Notes: generated by a model from the sequence alone, not told the origin. 37,345 nt of DNA from an uncultured Hyphomicrobiales bacterium (GCA_903877935.1 CAIRGA010000016.1:1-37345); one strand, 5' to 3'. Counted from the stretch's first letter, positions 9,384 to 17,910 are shown. Made by a program: numbers and translations.

Positions 9384-9755
9384 TCAAGTGCGGGCGCGTT
9401 TTCGCGCGCTATCAAGCGTTGCAAGAAGCGCGTCAAGGTCGGCCTCGTTTAACGTTCCGATGTCGCGCGCTAGCCGATTGGCGATCTCGGTTGCTTTGGG
9501 CGAAAGACCAGCCGTTTCGACGGTGATTTTGGGGTTTGAAAGATCGGCAAGACGCTGTAATTCGTCTGCCTCATCCCAGATAATGTTGAAATAGTGGATC
9601 ACGCGTTGAATAAAGCTCCAATTGGGCTTTGAGCGGCGGCCATGTTCTAAAGCGGAGAGATAGGTAGCCGATACGCCCAATTCATCCGCCATATCTTTAA
9701 GACGAAGTCCGCGATCCTCGCGCAATTGACGTAATCGAGCGCCGAAAGGGGTCAT
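9384..9755 (-). CDS. XRE-family helix-turn-helix regulator
   Basis: A 123-residue DNA-binding protein. The N-terminal HTH covers about residues 5-60: LRQLREDRGLRLKDMADELGVSATYLSALEHGRR, with the recognition helix around SATYLSALEHG. The C-terminal half (LSPKATEIANRLARDIGTLNEADLDALLATLDSA) is helical and may dimerise. It overlaps the Smr gene by 4 bases (ATGA), so the two are translationally coupled. No toxin partner is seen, so a toxin-antitoxin role is not supported. Target genes are unknown. Confidence 0.88.
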   Translation of the reverse strand: MTPFGARLRQLREDRGLRLKDMADELGVSATYLSALEHGRRSKPNWSFIQRVIHYFNIIWDEADELQRLADLSNPKITVETAGLSPKATEIANRLARDIGTLNEADLDALLATLDSARKRART

Positions 9756-10360
9756 GAAGCACCGCCACCGCGTTTGCGTCTAATGCGGACATAAAGTGCG
9801 CCCGAGCCGCCATGGTGTTGGGCAGCGGGTTCAAAACCAATCACATAAGGGCGCATGTCGGGCATTCGGAGCCAATGCGGAACGGTGCGACGCAAAACGC
9901 CGCGCTCTTCTGAAAGCCCCTGATCATTAGGACCTGAAGCGCCTTTTCCGGTGACAACCAAAATAACGGCATAGCCCATAGCGTGCGCGCCGATGATAAA
10001 GCGCCGCAACGCTTCGTGCGCTTCGTCCTGTCGTTTGCCGTGCAGATCGATGACGGAATCAATCGGCTGAGCGCCACGCGATAAACGTTGCCGTAGGCGC
10101 CTTTCGAGCGGAGCGAGCGGCGGGATCGTTGCAGCCGGTGCCTTGACCGGCGGCTTCGGTGCTGGTGCTTCAGGTTTCGGCGGTTTGCTAAATTTAGGTG
10201 GTGGTGGCGGCGCTTTCACCTCAATCGGCGTGTCGAACGCAGCAATAGGCGCTTCCGCTTTGGGTGCTTTTGACCGAATGGGTTCAATATGACGCGTCAC
10301 ATGAGACCAAAGTGACACTTCATCTGACGTCAAAGTCCTTTTTCGCCGCCCAGTCGACAT
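9752..10360 (-). CDS. Smr-domain protein
   Basis: A 202-residue protein with a basic N-terminus (STGRRKRTL), a Pro/Ala/Lys-rich linker (about 48-85), and a C-terminal Smr (small MutS-related) domain. The DLHG motif is at residues 105-108 (VIDLHGKRQDEAHEAL), followed by VILVVTGKGASG and the closing HHGGSGALYVRIRRK. Smr domains act as nucleases on DNA or RNA; recent work on bacterial Smr proteins links several to ribosome rescue, but the role of this subgroup is not known to me. It lies 6 bases after mltA. Confidence 0.9.
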   Translation of the reverse strand: MSTGRRKRTLTSDEVSLWSHVTRHIEPIRSKAPKAEAPIAAFDTPIEVKAPPPPPKFSKPPKPEAPAPKPPVKAPAATIPPLAPLERRLRQRLSRGAQPIDSVIDLHGKRQDEAHEALRRFIIGAHAMGYAVILVVTGKGASGPNDQGLSEERGVLRRTVPHWLRMPDMRPYVIGFEPAAQHHGGSGALYVRIRRKRGGGAS

Positions 10361-10366
10361 TTCTTC

Positions 10367-11452
10367 TTAGCTCCGAGGCAACAAAACAATAAAATCGCCA
10401 GGATGACGAATAAGCCCAGCATGGCGACCGGCGCCCTCGCCCGATCCCATAAAGAGATCGGCCCGCGCAGCGCCCAAAATGGCTGATCCCGTATCTTGCG
10501 CGATCATCAAACGCGAAAATGGCACGATTTGTCCATGCCCATCGGGTAAATCAGCGGAGATGAAAAAGGGTAATCCATAGCTCCATTGCCGGCGATCAAC
10601 GGCAATGGAACGGCCGGCGTCTAAGCTTGTCGATGCCGCGCCAATCGGGCCTTCCGATTCCGGCAAATCATCGGAACGCGAGAAAAAAATGTAAGATCGG
10701 TTTAGCCGCATCAATCGTTCGGCGTGTTCGGGATTGCTGCGCAACCAGTTTTTCAGGGTTTCTAAATTGATCTCGCCAAGCGACATATGGCCCTCAGCCA
10801 CAATCACTTTGGCAATCGTTGTGTAGGGATGGCCGTTGCGACCGGCATAAGTGAGACGGCAGATTTTGCCATCGGGCAAACGCACACGGGCGGAACCCTG
10901 AATATGGGCGAAGAAGAGCTCGACCTTATCGGGCAGATAGAGAAGCTCAAGATCCCGACCGTTCAAAGCCCCGTCCCATATGGCGGCGCGATCAAAATAG
11001 GGCTGGATGCCTTGAGACGTTTTTCGGGCAGCGGAATAGCCGTCAAGCGGCGACGGCTCGTCTTGCGGAAACGTCACAAGATCATCTGGCCTCGCGAGCA
11101 CAGGTATCGAAAATGGCTCTGTTTTTTCAAGCGAGCCCAAAATTTCCGGCTCGTAATAGCCTGTTAAAAAGCCTCGGCCTTGATGCGGCTCAATTTTAAA
11201 CGGCGCAAAATTATCCTCAAAAAAGGTCCGCGCGTCGCCGTTATGGGCCGCGTGATCAAGCGCCTTTTGATAAAGTGGCAAGAGATGTAGATTTTGCCGC
11301 CGCGTTGGACGCAGATGCGGTGTATGTGCGGTTTCTGTCCTTGCCGTTTTTAAAAAACTGGCAAACGCGTCCTGATGATCATCCGATGACCAATGATCAA
11401 TCGCGGAAAATGGAATGGCCTTTAGATCCGCATCAATCAGCTCAGGAAGCAT
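10367..11452 (-). CDS. MltA-type lytic murein transglycosylase
   Basis: Cleaves the MurNAc-GlcNAc bond in peptidoglycan to give 1,6-anhydroMurNAc ends. The 361-residue protein has the MltA core (GFLTGYYEPEILGS, then TYAGRNGHPYTTIAKVIVAEG) and a C-terminal 3D domain with conserved Asp in SLDAGRSIAVDRR and IAQDTGSAILGAARADLFMGSGEGAG. The N-terminus MLPELIDADLKAIPF shows no signal peptide or lipobox, and an in-frame stop at 11456-11458 blocks any extension. Either export is unconventional or relatives share this form. It follows the Tim44-like gene by 9 bases. Confidence 0.9.
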   Translation of the reverse strand: MLPELIDADLKAIPFSAIDHWSSDDHQDAFASFLKTARTETAHTPHLRPTRRQNLHLLPLYQKALDHAAHNGDARTFFEDNFAPFKIEPHQGRGFLTGYYEPEILGSLEKTEPFSIPVLARPDDLVTFPQDEPSPLDGYSAARKTSQGIQPYFDRAAIWDGALNGRDLELLYLPDKVELFFAHIQGSARVRLPDGKICRLTYAGRNGHPYTTIAKVIVAEGHMSLGEINLETLKNWLRSNPEHAERLMRLNRSYIFFSRSDDLPESEGPIGAASTSLDAGRSIAVDRRQWSYGLPFFISADLPDGHGQIVPFSRLMIAQDTGSAILGAARADLFMGSGEGAGRHAGLIRHPGDFIVLLPRS

Positions 11453-11461
11453 ATATTACAC

Positions 11462-12160
11462 TCAGTGTGCAGCCTCGGTCGCGATTAATTTCCAAACCGG
11501 ATCACGACTGGTGAGTTCGCGCGCAAAGGTCCAAATATCGGTGACATCGACCACCTTATCCGCTGCACCATCGGTAATAACGCCAGCCGCATCGCGCGTC
11601 GCGGTGATCAGTTTTGAGAGGAACTGGACCGTTATTTGCGCCGCATTACCGCGTAATTGCACATGATGAAGCTCGGCCTTTTCAATGCCGACAAACGTTG
11701 TCTCGACCGTTTCACCGCATTTTTCACGATCAGCTATGGCTGCAACAAAACTCTCAAACACATCGCGCGACAGCAATTCGCGTAATGTATTGCGGTCTCC
11801 CGATGCGAAGGCGATGACAATCGCTTCATAAGCACCGCGCGCACCCGTAATAAATTGACGAGCGTCAAAGCTTCGATCCGCCGCAACAAGCGCGTCCAAT
11901 GAATCGGCTAAAGGCGTTCCAAGTTCGGCGATGCCCTTCCACCGAGCTGGATCAGCTGCGGGGGCGTCATCAATGACAGGCTCGGGCGCGGCGTCGCGTG
12001 GTGCGGTGGGCACAATGAGTTTGGTCACATTGGACAGATTTGGCGCAATGCCCTGATCGTCCCGACCCGTCCGCGTTCCAAGGACACTATAAAGCCGCCA
12101 GCCAACAAAGACCGCGAGCAATAAAAATACGATAATCGACAAATCAAAACCATCCTGCAT
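11462..12160 (-). CDS. Tim44-like domain protein (TimA-type)
   Basis: A 232-residue protein with one N-terminal transmembrane helix (LSIIVFLLLAVFVGWRLYSVLG, about residues 7-28), a variable linker, and a C-terminal Tim44-like domain (about 85-230) ending LTSRDPVWKLIATE. Bacterial Tim44-like proteins of this layout are known from alphaproteobacteria and are related to the mitochondrial import motor protein; their bacterial role is little defined. It is the first gene of the minus-strand run Tim44-MltA-Smr-XRE and diverges from secB, which is suggestive of envelope protein handling. Confidence 0.88.
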   Translation of the reverse strand: MQDGFDLSIIVFLLLAVFVGWRLYSVLGTRTGRDDQGIAPNLSNVTKLIVPTAPRDAAPEPVIDDAPAADPARWKGIAELGTPLADSLDALVAADRSFDARQFITGARGAYEAIVIAFASGDRNTLRELLSRDVFESFVAAIADREKCGETVETTFVGIEKAELHHVQLRGNAAQITVQFLSKLITATRDAAGVITDGAADKVVDVTDIWTFARELTSRDPVWKLIATEAAH

Positions 12161-12343
12161 GAAAATCTAGCCAACCCTGTTGGGTGTTAAACCGATACGT
12201 CCCATCTTATATGGGATTTTATCATCAAATTCCAAATAACACGCGCTTGACCTTAGGGTAAAAATCACGTTCAGGTCTATTATAACGCGAAACCATGTTG
12301 ATTTTTATTCTCGCGACGACCCCTCTTTTTGGAGCTCTTGACG

Positions 12344-12814
12344 ATGACCGATGCCGATTTAGCAAACCAAGCCCGTCCAAGCCTTTCGGCACTCGGACAA
12401 TATATCAAGGATCTTTCTTTTGAAAATCCAAATGCGCCAAACTCGCTTGTTCCGCGCGAAAATGGCCCGAATATCGCCATTAACGTGAATGTGACCGCCA
12501 AACAGATCGCTGACACCGATTTTGAAGTCGAGCTCCTTTTAGAAGGCAAGGCTGGTGATGGCGTAGATCTTATGTTCCGGTTTGAGCTTAATTACGCCGG
12601 AATTTTTCGCGTCGTGAATATTCCTGCAGAAAATATTCAAGGCGTGATCATGATTGAGTGCCCGCGGCTACTTTTCCCGTTCGCGCGCCAGATTATCGCA
12701 GATAGCGTCAGAAATGGTGGCTTCCCGCCGCTTTTAATCGATCCGATTGATTTTACCGGGCTCTATCAACAAAAATTGTCCCAAATGCAGGGTGAGCCTG
12801 TCGGCAATGCCTAA
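12344..12814 (+). CDS. secB: Protein-export chaperone SecB
   Basis: Tetrameric cytoplasmic chaperone that keeps precursors unfolded and hands them to SecA. The 156-residue protein has the diagnostic [17 protein letters not shown] at the N-terminus, the core [15 protein letters not shown], and the C-terminal [22 protein letters not shown] 12344 is preceded by GGAG at 12331-12334. The gene stands alone on the plus strand between the Tim44-like gene (divergent) and dnaQ (convergent, 12-base gap). Confidence 0.96.
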   Translation: MTDADLANQARPSLSALGQYIKDLSFENPNAPNSLVPRENGPNIAINVNVTAKQIADTDFEVELLLEGKAGDGVDLMFRFELNYAGIFRVVNIPAENIQGVIMIECPRLLFPFARQIIADSVRNGGFPPLLIDPIDFTGLYQQKLSQMQGEPVGNA

Positions 12815-12826
12815 AGCTTGACTCGC

Positions 12827-13543
12827 TTAGTCGTCAGCGGCTTCGCGACTATAGTCTTTCCAAATCACGTCGCCACCTAACGTGGCGACAAAAGCAGTAT
12901 GCGCGACGAGTTCCGTTTCGGACAAACGGTTAGGTAGAGCGGCTGGTCGCTTCGTTGTTAATGCCGTGCCATTCTCTGGCCGAGAGCGTTCCGATGGCCC
13001 TGTTTCAACGGCCGCCAATCCCAGATCAGCCTGCCGTCCACCGGTGAGCTCGATATAAACTTCCGCCAAAATTTCCGAATCGAGCAAGGCGCCATGTTTG
13101 GTTCGCTTCGAATTATCAATATTATAGCGCTGACAAAGCGCATCGAGACTATTGGGGCCGAAAGGATGTTTCCGCCGCGCGATTTGTAACGTGTCGATAA
13201 CCCGCTCATTATTGATGACAGAGCGGTTAACGCGCACCAATTCAGCGTTAATAAAGCCCATATCGAACGACGCGTTATGCGCGACGAGTGCCGCTTCGCC
13301 GATGAAATCGATAAAATCTTGGACGACATCGCCAAAAAGCGGCTTATCGGACAAAAATTCGGCTGAAAGACCATGCACGCGAAAAGCGGCGTCCGGCATA
13401 TCGCGCTCTGGATTAAGATAGACATGAAACGTCTCGCCCGTTGGCAAGCGATTGAACAGCTCAACACAGCCTATTTCAACGACGCGGTCGCCCCCTAAAG
13501 GGTTAAGGCCGGTTGTTTCCGTATCAAAAACAATTTCACGCAT
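12827..13543 (-). CDS. dnaQ: DNA polymerase III epsilon subunit (3'-5' proofreading exonuclease)
   Basis: Proofreading subunit of the replicative polymerase. The 238-residue protein is a DEDDh exonuclease: Exo I is FDTETTGLNPLGGDRVVEIG (residues 6-25), Exo II is LVAHNASFDMGFINAE, and Exo III is KRTKHGALLDSEILAEVY. The C-terminal tail of about 60 residues would contact the alpha subunit. It is the last gene of the ppsR-maf-aroE-coaE-dnaQ run, 3 bases after coaE, about 3 kb from the predicted origin. Confidence 0.95.
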   Translation of the reverse strand: MREIVFDTETTGLNPLGGDRVVEIGCVELFNRLPTGETFHVYLNPERDMPDAAFRVHGLSAEFLSDKPLFGDVVQDFIDFIGEAALVAHNASFDMGFINAELVRVNRSVINNERVIDTLQIARRKHPFGPNSLDALCQRYNIDNSKRTKHGALLDSEILAEVYIELTGGRQADLGLAAVETGPSERSRPENGTALTTKRPAALPNRLSETELVAHTAFVATLGGDVIWKDYSREAADD

Positions 13544-13546
13544 GAT

Positions 13547-14173
13547 TTAGGCGTTTCCTTTAACCGCGATCATCGCGGCGTGTCCGTTCCGTCCCGTGAA
13601 GGTGCGGATTGCGGCATCGACTTGCCGACCCGCATCTGGAACACCATAACTTGTATCAATAATCAAATGCGCCCGCTTGCGTTTTTCGGCATCGGGTATT
13701 TGACGCGCCAAAATGGCCTTAAAATAGTCGTCCGTCATGCCGGGACGAGCGAGTACTCTGGCTTTCTGAACAGAATAATCCGTTGAGACAAGAATAATGG
13801 CGTCAACGCGGTCTTCGCCGCCGGTTTCGATCAATAAGGGAATATCCAACACGACAAGCGGTATTGAACGCGCAATAGCATCGCGCAAAAATGCCCGCTC
13901 TGCCTCGCGGACAAGAGGATGGATGATTGCTTCAAGATGTTTCATCGCTTCTGAACTGCCAAGAACCTTGGCCGATAATCGTTTGCGGTCGACCACGCCA
14001 TCAACAACACTTCCCGGGAAGGCTGATTCCACTAAAGGTGCCGCTTTGCCGCGGTAAAGCTCATGAACAGTTGCATCGGCGTCATAAACCGGCACACCGC
14101 GCTCGCGAAAGAGATGCGATGTCGTCGATTTTCCCATGCCAATCGAGCCGGTTAGGCCCAACACGAAGGTCAT
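13547..14173 (-). CDS. coaE: Dephospho-CoA kinase
   Basis: Last step of coenzyme A synthesis: ATP-dependent 3'-phosphorylation of dephospho-CoA. The 208-residue P-loop kinase has Walker [13 protein letters not shown] at residues 6-17, the conserved DAD ([13 protein letters not shown]), and [14 protein letters not shown]. It overlaps aroE by 4 bases (ATGA) and precedes dnaQ by 3. The order aroE-coaE-dnaQ is frequent in alphaproteobacteria. Confidence 0.95.
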   Translation of the reverse strand: MTFVLGLTGSIGMGKSTTSHLFRERGVPVYDADATVHELYRGKAAPLVESAFPGSVVDGVVDRKRLSAKVLGSSEAMKHLEAIIHPLVREAERAFLRDAIARSIPLVVLDIPLLIETGGEDRVDAIILVSTDYSVQKARVLARPGMTDDYFKAILARQIPDAEKRKRAHLIIDTSYGVPDAGRQVDAAIRTFTGRNGHAAMIAVKGNA

Positions 14174-15018
14174 GCCGAAAGGCCCTTTATATTATCTTCG
14201 ATGAGGGCTCGAAGTTCCAAGGTAACCTTTGGCCGTTTGCCAAACCAGTGCTCAAAGCCGGGTACCGCTTGGTACAAAAGCATTCCGAGTCCATCCGCGA
14301 TCGGATTTCCGCGCTGTTTCGCTTGCCGTAATATGCCCGTTTCAAGTGGCACATATACGATGTCGGTCACGAGCGTTTTAAGCGGTAGCAGGTCAAGATC
14401 GACATCGAGCTCGGCCTGGCCTTTCATGCCCAAGGATGTCGTGTTTACTAAAATGTCGGCATCGTCAAAGCTGTCGGTAAGCTCTGTCCAGCGGGTTGGG
14501 TGCACGCTTGTGCCAAAGCGCTTCGCCAGGATTTCGGCTTTCTCATAGGTTCGATTAACGAGGCGAATATCGGTTGCGCCACGCTCTTGAAGGCCGACGA
14601 TAATGCTCGCTGCTGCCCCGCCGGCACCCAAGACGACCGCTTTTTTCAAGTTTTTGTCCCATTGTGGCGCGCGCTCATCCAAATTAGCGACAAAGCCTTC
14701 GACATCGGTATTATCACCGCACAAGACATCGCCTTCAAACCATAGCGTATTTGCGACTTGTAATTGTTGCGCGCGCGGACTGGCGCGGTCGAGCAACTGA
14801 AAGGCGGCTTCTTTGTGAGGCAGTGTTACGTTGCAGCCAACATAACCATGCTCGCGCAACGAGCGCACAAATAGTGCAAAATTTTCAGGTAAAATATCTT
14901 CGCGGTTATAATGGCCTTCGAGCCCGAGTTGCTTAAGCCAATAGCCATGGATCATCGGCGATCGGGAATGGGCAATGGGATGGCCAATGACGCAGGCGCC
15001 TTTGCTTGTTCCATTCAT
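14170..15018 (-). CDS. aroE: Shikimate dehydrogenase
   Basis: Reduces 3-dehydroshikimate to shikimate with NADPH in aromatic amino-acid synthesis. From ATG 15018 it is 282 residues. Visible motifs are [18 protein letters not shown] (substrate site), [10 protein letters not shown] with the catalytic Lys, [10 protein letters not shown], the nucleotide loop [16 protein letters not shown] for NADP choice, and NTTSLGM. ATG 15018 overlaps the maf stop as ATGA and has AAGGA 11 bases before; an in-frame ATG at 15030 abuts that RBS and is less likely. Confidence 0.95.
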   Translation of the reverse strand: MNGTSKGACVIGHPIAHSRSPMIHGYWLKQLGLEGHYNREDILPENFALFVRSLREHGYVGCNVTLPHKEAAFQLLDRASPRAQQLQVANTLWFEGDVLCGDNTDVEGFVANLDERAPQWDKNLKKAVVLGAGGAAASIIVGLQERGATDIRLVNRTYEKAEILAKRFGTSVHPTRWTELTDSFDDADILVNTTSLGMKGQAELDVDLDLLPLKTLVTDIVYVPLETGILRQAKQRGNPIADGLGMLLYQAVPGFEHWFGKRPKVTLELRALIEDNIKGLSA

Positions 15019-15641
15019 AGTGACAAACATCCTTCGCGCCGAAAGAATCCGATTACCCGTTCGAGCGGTAATCCTAACACAGTGAAGAAATCCCCCTCAA
15101 CGCGCTCAAATAAATGAACACCTAAATCCTCTAGCGCGTAACACCCTACATTGTTCAAAACGGCATCGCCTGCCTGCTCGCAATATTGATCAATCTGTTC
15201 GTGGGTCATCTCACGCATGGTCATATGAGCTATATCGTGGTCTTCGACGAGAATATGGCCATCTTGTGCAATAGCAAAGGCGCTGATGAGGTGATGGGTT
15301 TTACCGCTGAGAAAGGCAAGTTGTTGCTTAGCGTCGCTTAAGCTTTGGGCTTTGTGCACGATTGTATCGTCGCAAGCCAGGATTTGGTCCGCCCCAATGA
15401 CGTAATGCTGAGGGAAGGAAAGACTGGCCAATCGCGCCTTTTCTGACGCCAAAGCCCTCGCTCGGTCGGCAGGAACGGGAAATTCGGCCTCGATTGATGC
15501 CTCAAAAGCCCGTTCGTCAAATTCGGGAACGTGGATGACGGGTACAAAATGCGCGCGCTCCAATAATTCACGCCGTGTTTTGCTTTTGGAGGCTAAAATA
15601 AGCGGATATTGGCTTATCCAAACGGATTGATCGACGCTCAT
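15015..15641 (-). CDS. Maf-family nucleotide pyrophosphatase
   Basis: A 208-residue Maf/Ham1-like protein; family members hydrolyse non-canonical or canonical nucleoside triphosphates and have been linked to septum inhibition. Motifs are [17 protein letters not shown] near the N-terminus (the family usual is S-x-R-R), [11 protein letters not shown] in the middle, and the C-terminal [16 protein letters not shown]. The exact nucleotide preference cannot be read. It overlaps both ppsR and aroE by 4 bases. Confidence 0.92.
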   Translation of the reverse strand: MSVDQSVWISQYPLILASKSKTRRELLERAHFVPVIHVPEFDERAFEASIEAEFPVPADRARALASEKARLASLSFPQHYVIGADQILACDDTIVHKAQSLSDAKQQLAFLSGKTHHLISAFAIAQDGHILVEDHDIAHMTMREMTHEQIDQYCEQAGDAVLNNVGCYALEDLGVHLFERVEGDFFTVLGLPLERVIGFFRREGCLSL

Positions 15642-16468
15642 TGGATTTCCCGTTGGCGGAGATGATCGCGATATAAATCGATAATTGCAGCTGCGGTTTC
15701 CTCAATTGATCGGCGGGAAACATCAATCATCGACCAGTTATGCCGGGCACAGAGGCGACGGGAGTGGGCGATTTCTTCTGTAACGGCTGTTTTATCGATA
15801 TAGGGCGAATTTTCAGGCGCATTAAGGGTTAAAAGGCGATTTTGTCGGATTTGAACAATCCGTTCCGGACTTGCAACCAATCCGACAACCAATGGCTTTT
15901 TGACGGTTTCAAGCTCGGGCGGCGTTGGTATGCCGGGAACAAGGGGTACATTCGCCGTCTTGTACCCACGATTGGCGAGATAGATGCTTGTTGGTGTTTT
16001 TGAGGTTCGGCTGACACCAACCAAGATGATATCAGCCGCATCAAGATCCTGACCCTGCTGGCCGTCATCATGCATCATTGTATAATTGAGCGCGTCGATG
16101 CGTTTGAAATAGTCTGAGTTCAAAACGTGCTGAGCGCCTGGACGGTGTGTATAGCTTAAACCCAAATAGGCTTGAAAAATCGATAAAACGGGATCGAGAA
16201 CCGAAAGGCATGGGCAACCAAATTCAGCGCATGCCGTTTCGAGGCGTTTTGCCAGCGCCTGATCGACGAGCGTGTAGAGAACAATACCCGGTGCGTTTTC
16301 AAGACCGACGATAACCCGATCCAATTGAGCTTCGTTTCGAATGAGCGGATAGACGTGTTCGATCGCTGAAACCGATTCATATTGTGCGGCGGCAGCTCGA
16401 CTGACGGCAATCAGGGTCTCCCCGGTTGAATCGGAAACGAGATGAAGATGAAAATAATTTCGATTCAA
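15638..16468 (-). CDS. ppsR: Pyruvate, phosphate dikinase regulatory protein (DUF299 family)
   Basis: A bifunctional ADP-dependent kinase and Pi-dependent phosphorylase that switches pyruvate phosphate dikinase or PEP synthase off and on. About 276 residues. Motifs are [14 protein letters not shown] at the N-terminus and the P-loop-like [18 protein letters not shown] in the middle. No ATG exists near the start; I chose TTG 16468 ([10 protein letters not shown]), with TTG 16477 as alternative. The family member at this place beside hemE is the conserved neighbour of alphaproteobacterial origins. Which dikinase it targets is not encoded here. It heads the run to dnaQ. Confidence 0.93.
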   Translation of the reverse strand: MNRNYFHLHLVSDSTGETLIAVSRAAAAQYESVSAIEHVYPLIRNEAQLDRVIVGLENAPGIVLYTLVDQALAKRLETACAEFGCPCLSVLDPVLSIFQAYLGLSYTHRPGAQHVLNSDYFKRIDALNYTMMHDDGQQGQDLDAADIILVGVSRTSKTPTSIYLANRGYKTANVPLVPGIPTPPELETVKKPLVVGLVASPERIVQIRQNRLLTLNAPENSPYIDKTAVTEEIAHSRRLCARHNWSMIDVSRRSIEETAAAIIDLYRDHLRQREIQ

Positions 16469-16514
16469 GTCTTTCAATCCGATCGGTGCAAGCTGTGGAT
16501 GCTTTCATTGGTAA

Positions 16515-16523
16515 TGGGGATAA
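16515..16523 (-). promoter_or_regulatory. DnaA-box-like site
   Basis: Reads TTATCCCCA on the minus strand, one mismatch from TTATCCACA. It is in the ppsR-proximal part of the predicted origin. Confidence 0.45.
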
Positions 16524-16780
16524 ACGGGGTAAATTGGGAGAGGTAGAAAACCTCTCTCTCCTAACGGTCTTATTTCATCAACAGATGCTTTTTTGGGGCG
16601 CCCGGCAACACTGAAGTTCTAAATAGCGAGGATAAATTTTTCTGTGGCCTTCGCGTGTCTCATGAATTGGCGTGGCAAGTTATTGAAATAGATAGATTTT
16701 TTTTATCGCTAGAGGAATTGATACAGGACATTATTTTTGTCCATTAAAATTGACAAATGAGGGGAAAACCGTGGACATTC

Positions 16781-16789
16781 TGTGGATGA
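16781..16789 (-). promoter_or_regulatory. DnaA-box-like site
   Basis: Reads TCATCCACA on the minus strand, one mismatch from TTATCCACA and close to the alphaproteobacterial variant TGATCCACA. It is in the hemE-proximal, AT-rich part of the predicted origin. Confidence 0.5.
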
Positions 16790-16802
16790 GTTCGTGTTAT
16801 CT

Positions 16803-16818
16803 TTAATCGCTGTCTAAC
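16803..16818 (+). promoter_or_regulatory. CtrA-like box, near-consensus
   Basis: TTAA, seven bases, then CTAAC, one mismatch from the CtrA consensus TTAA-N7-TTAAC. It is 12 bases from the next box. Confidence 0.45.
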
Positions 16819-16829
16819 AACAACAAAAA

Positions 16830-16844
16830 TTAAGAATCTCTTAA
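16830..16844 (+). promoter_or_regulatory. CtrA-like box overlapping the hemE ribosome binding site
   Basis: TTAA-N7-TTAA is exact at 16830-16844. The spacer includes GAATC (16834-16838), a GANTC methylation site of the CcrM type; a second GAATC is at 16846-16850. The AAGGA ribosome binding site of hemE begins in the second half-site. Position matches the CtrA sites near hemE in the Caulobacter origin. Confidence 0.6.
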
Positions 16845-16855
16845 GGAATCTCTTT

Positions 16856-17908
16856 TTGACCCAATCGGTGAATAGTCTCGCATCTGTCGATAAGCCTTTA
16901 CTGGCAACCCTCAACGGCGTTCAACAAAAGCGTCCTCCGATCTGGATTATGCGACAGGCTGGTCGATATCTTCCAGAATATCGGGAAATTAGGGCGCGAT
17001 CTAAAAACTTTATCGATTTTTGTTACTCGCCCGATTTGGCAACCGAAGTAACGCTTCAGCCCATCAGGCGGTTCGGGTTTGATGCAGCTATTTTATTTTC
17101 GGATATTTTGGTTGTGCCCGATGCATTAGGACAGGGTGTTTCCTTTGTCGAAAATGAGGGTCCTCGGTTACCGCCGCTGCTCGTTGAAAATAATCTCTCC
17201 GAGCTCAAAGGTGCTGTCGATCTTGATCGGTTGGCTCCGGTCTTTGAAACCATTGGTCGTGTTAAGGAGGCTCTTCCGAAAGAAACGACGTTTTTAGGAT
17301 TTTGTGGCGCGCCATGGACAGTTGCGAGTTATATGATTGCCGGTAAAAGTACACCGGAATTGGCACCTCTTCGCTTGGTGGCCTATCGAAATCCGGAATA
17401 TCTGGAGCGTTTAATCAATCTACTCGTCGAGTCGTCGATCGCTTATCTGTGCCGGCAAGTGGATGCGGGTGTCGACGCGTTGCAAATATTTGAGAGTTTT
17501 GCCGGGGCGTTAACCGCGGACGGGATCGAGCAATGGTCGGTTGGACCGATTAGGCGGATTATTGCGGGGGTTCGTAAAATTCATCCGCAGGCAAAGTTTA
17601 TCGTATTTGGCCGCGGTTCCGGGGCTAATCATTTGCAATATGCCTCTAAAACAGGTGCTGATGCGGTAGCTATTGATTGGGGAACAGATCCGAAATGGGC
17701 GGCTGAGACGCTTCAACCGTTAAAACCAGTTCAGGGAAATTTAGATCCTTTGGCGGTTGTTGCGGGTGGGGACCAGTTAGACCGTAAGGCCGATGCAATC
17801 ATTGAGGCTTTTTCGAAGGGCCCTCATATTTTCAATCTTGGGCATGGAATTGTTCCTGAAACGCCTGTTGCTCATGTTGAGCGACTGATCAAGCGGGTAA
17901 GGGGCTAA
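16856..17908 (+). CDS. hemE: Uroporphyrinogen decarboxylase
   Basis: Decarboxylates uroporphyrinogen III to coproporphyrinogen III in heme synthesis. The 350-residue TIM barrel has the signature PIWIMRQAGRYLPEYRE near residues 28-45, the catalytic Asp in AILFSDILVVPDALGQ, and GFCGAPWTVASYMI. The start is TTG 16856, with AAGGA at 16843-16847 and no Met before residue 41. It is the first gene to the right of the predicted origin and precedes hemJ by 2 bases. CtrA binding at its leader could link it to the cell cycle, as inferred from the site. Confidence 0.95.
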   Translation: MTQSVNSLASVDKPLLATLNGVQQKRPPIWIMRQAGRYLPEYREIRARSKNFIDFCYSPDLATEVTLQPIRRFGFDAAILFSDILVVPDALGQGVSFVENEGPRLPPLLVENNLSELKGAVDLDRLAPVFETIGRVKEALPKETTFLGFCGAPWTVASYMIAGKSTPELAPLRLVAYRNPEYLERLINLLVESSIAYLCRQVDAGVDALQIFESFAGALTADGIEQWSVGPIRRIIAGVRKIHPQAKFIVFGRGSGANHLQYASKTGADAVAIDWGTDPKWAAETLQPLKPVQGNLDPLAVVAGGDQLDRKADAIIEAFSKGPHIFNLGHGIVPETPVAHVERLIKRVRG

Positions 17909-17910
17909 AT

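Larger units (their letters stand above)
16469..16855. other. Predicted chromosomal replication origin (oriC)
   Basis: The only long gene-free stretch (about 387 bases). It lies between divergent ppsR and hemE, the known place of the origin in Caulobacter and Rickettsia. It is AT-rich, especially 16620-16850, with an 8-T run at 16697-16704. DnaA-box-like sites on the minus strand read TTATCCCCA (16515-16523), TCATCCACA (16781-16789) and the weaker GCATCCACA (16494-16502). Two CtrA-like boxes and GANTC sites lie near hemE. A hairpin GAGAGGT/ACCTCTC occupies 16538-16556. Flanking genes on both sides point away, as expected for co-directional replication. Confidence 0.75.

Noticed and set aside
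9384-10360. Toxin-antitoxin system (XRE plus neighbour)
   Set aside because: The neighbour is a 202-residue Smr-domain protein of the usual housekeeping type, not a known toxin; gene order here is that of a core region.
12161-12343. secB promoter with TTGACC and TATTAT
   Set aside because: The spacer between the two elements is about 25 bases, too long for a sigma70 promoter; no better pair was found.
16750-16779. hemE promoter from TTGACA at 16750-16755
   Set aside because: The -35 is perfect, but the hexamers 17-18 bases further (GGACAT/GACATT) match the -10 poorly, so I did not list it as a feature.
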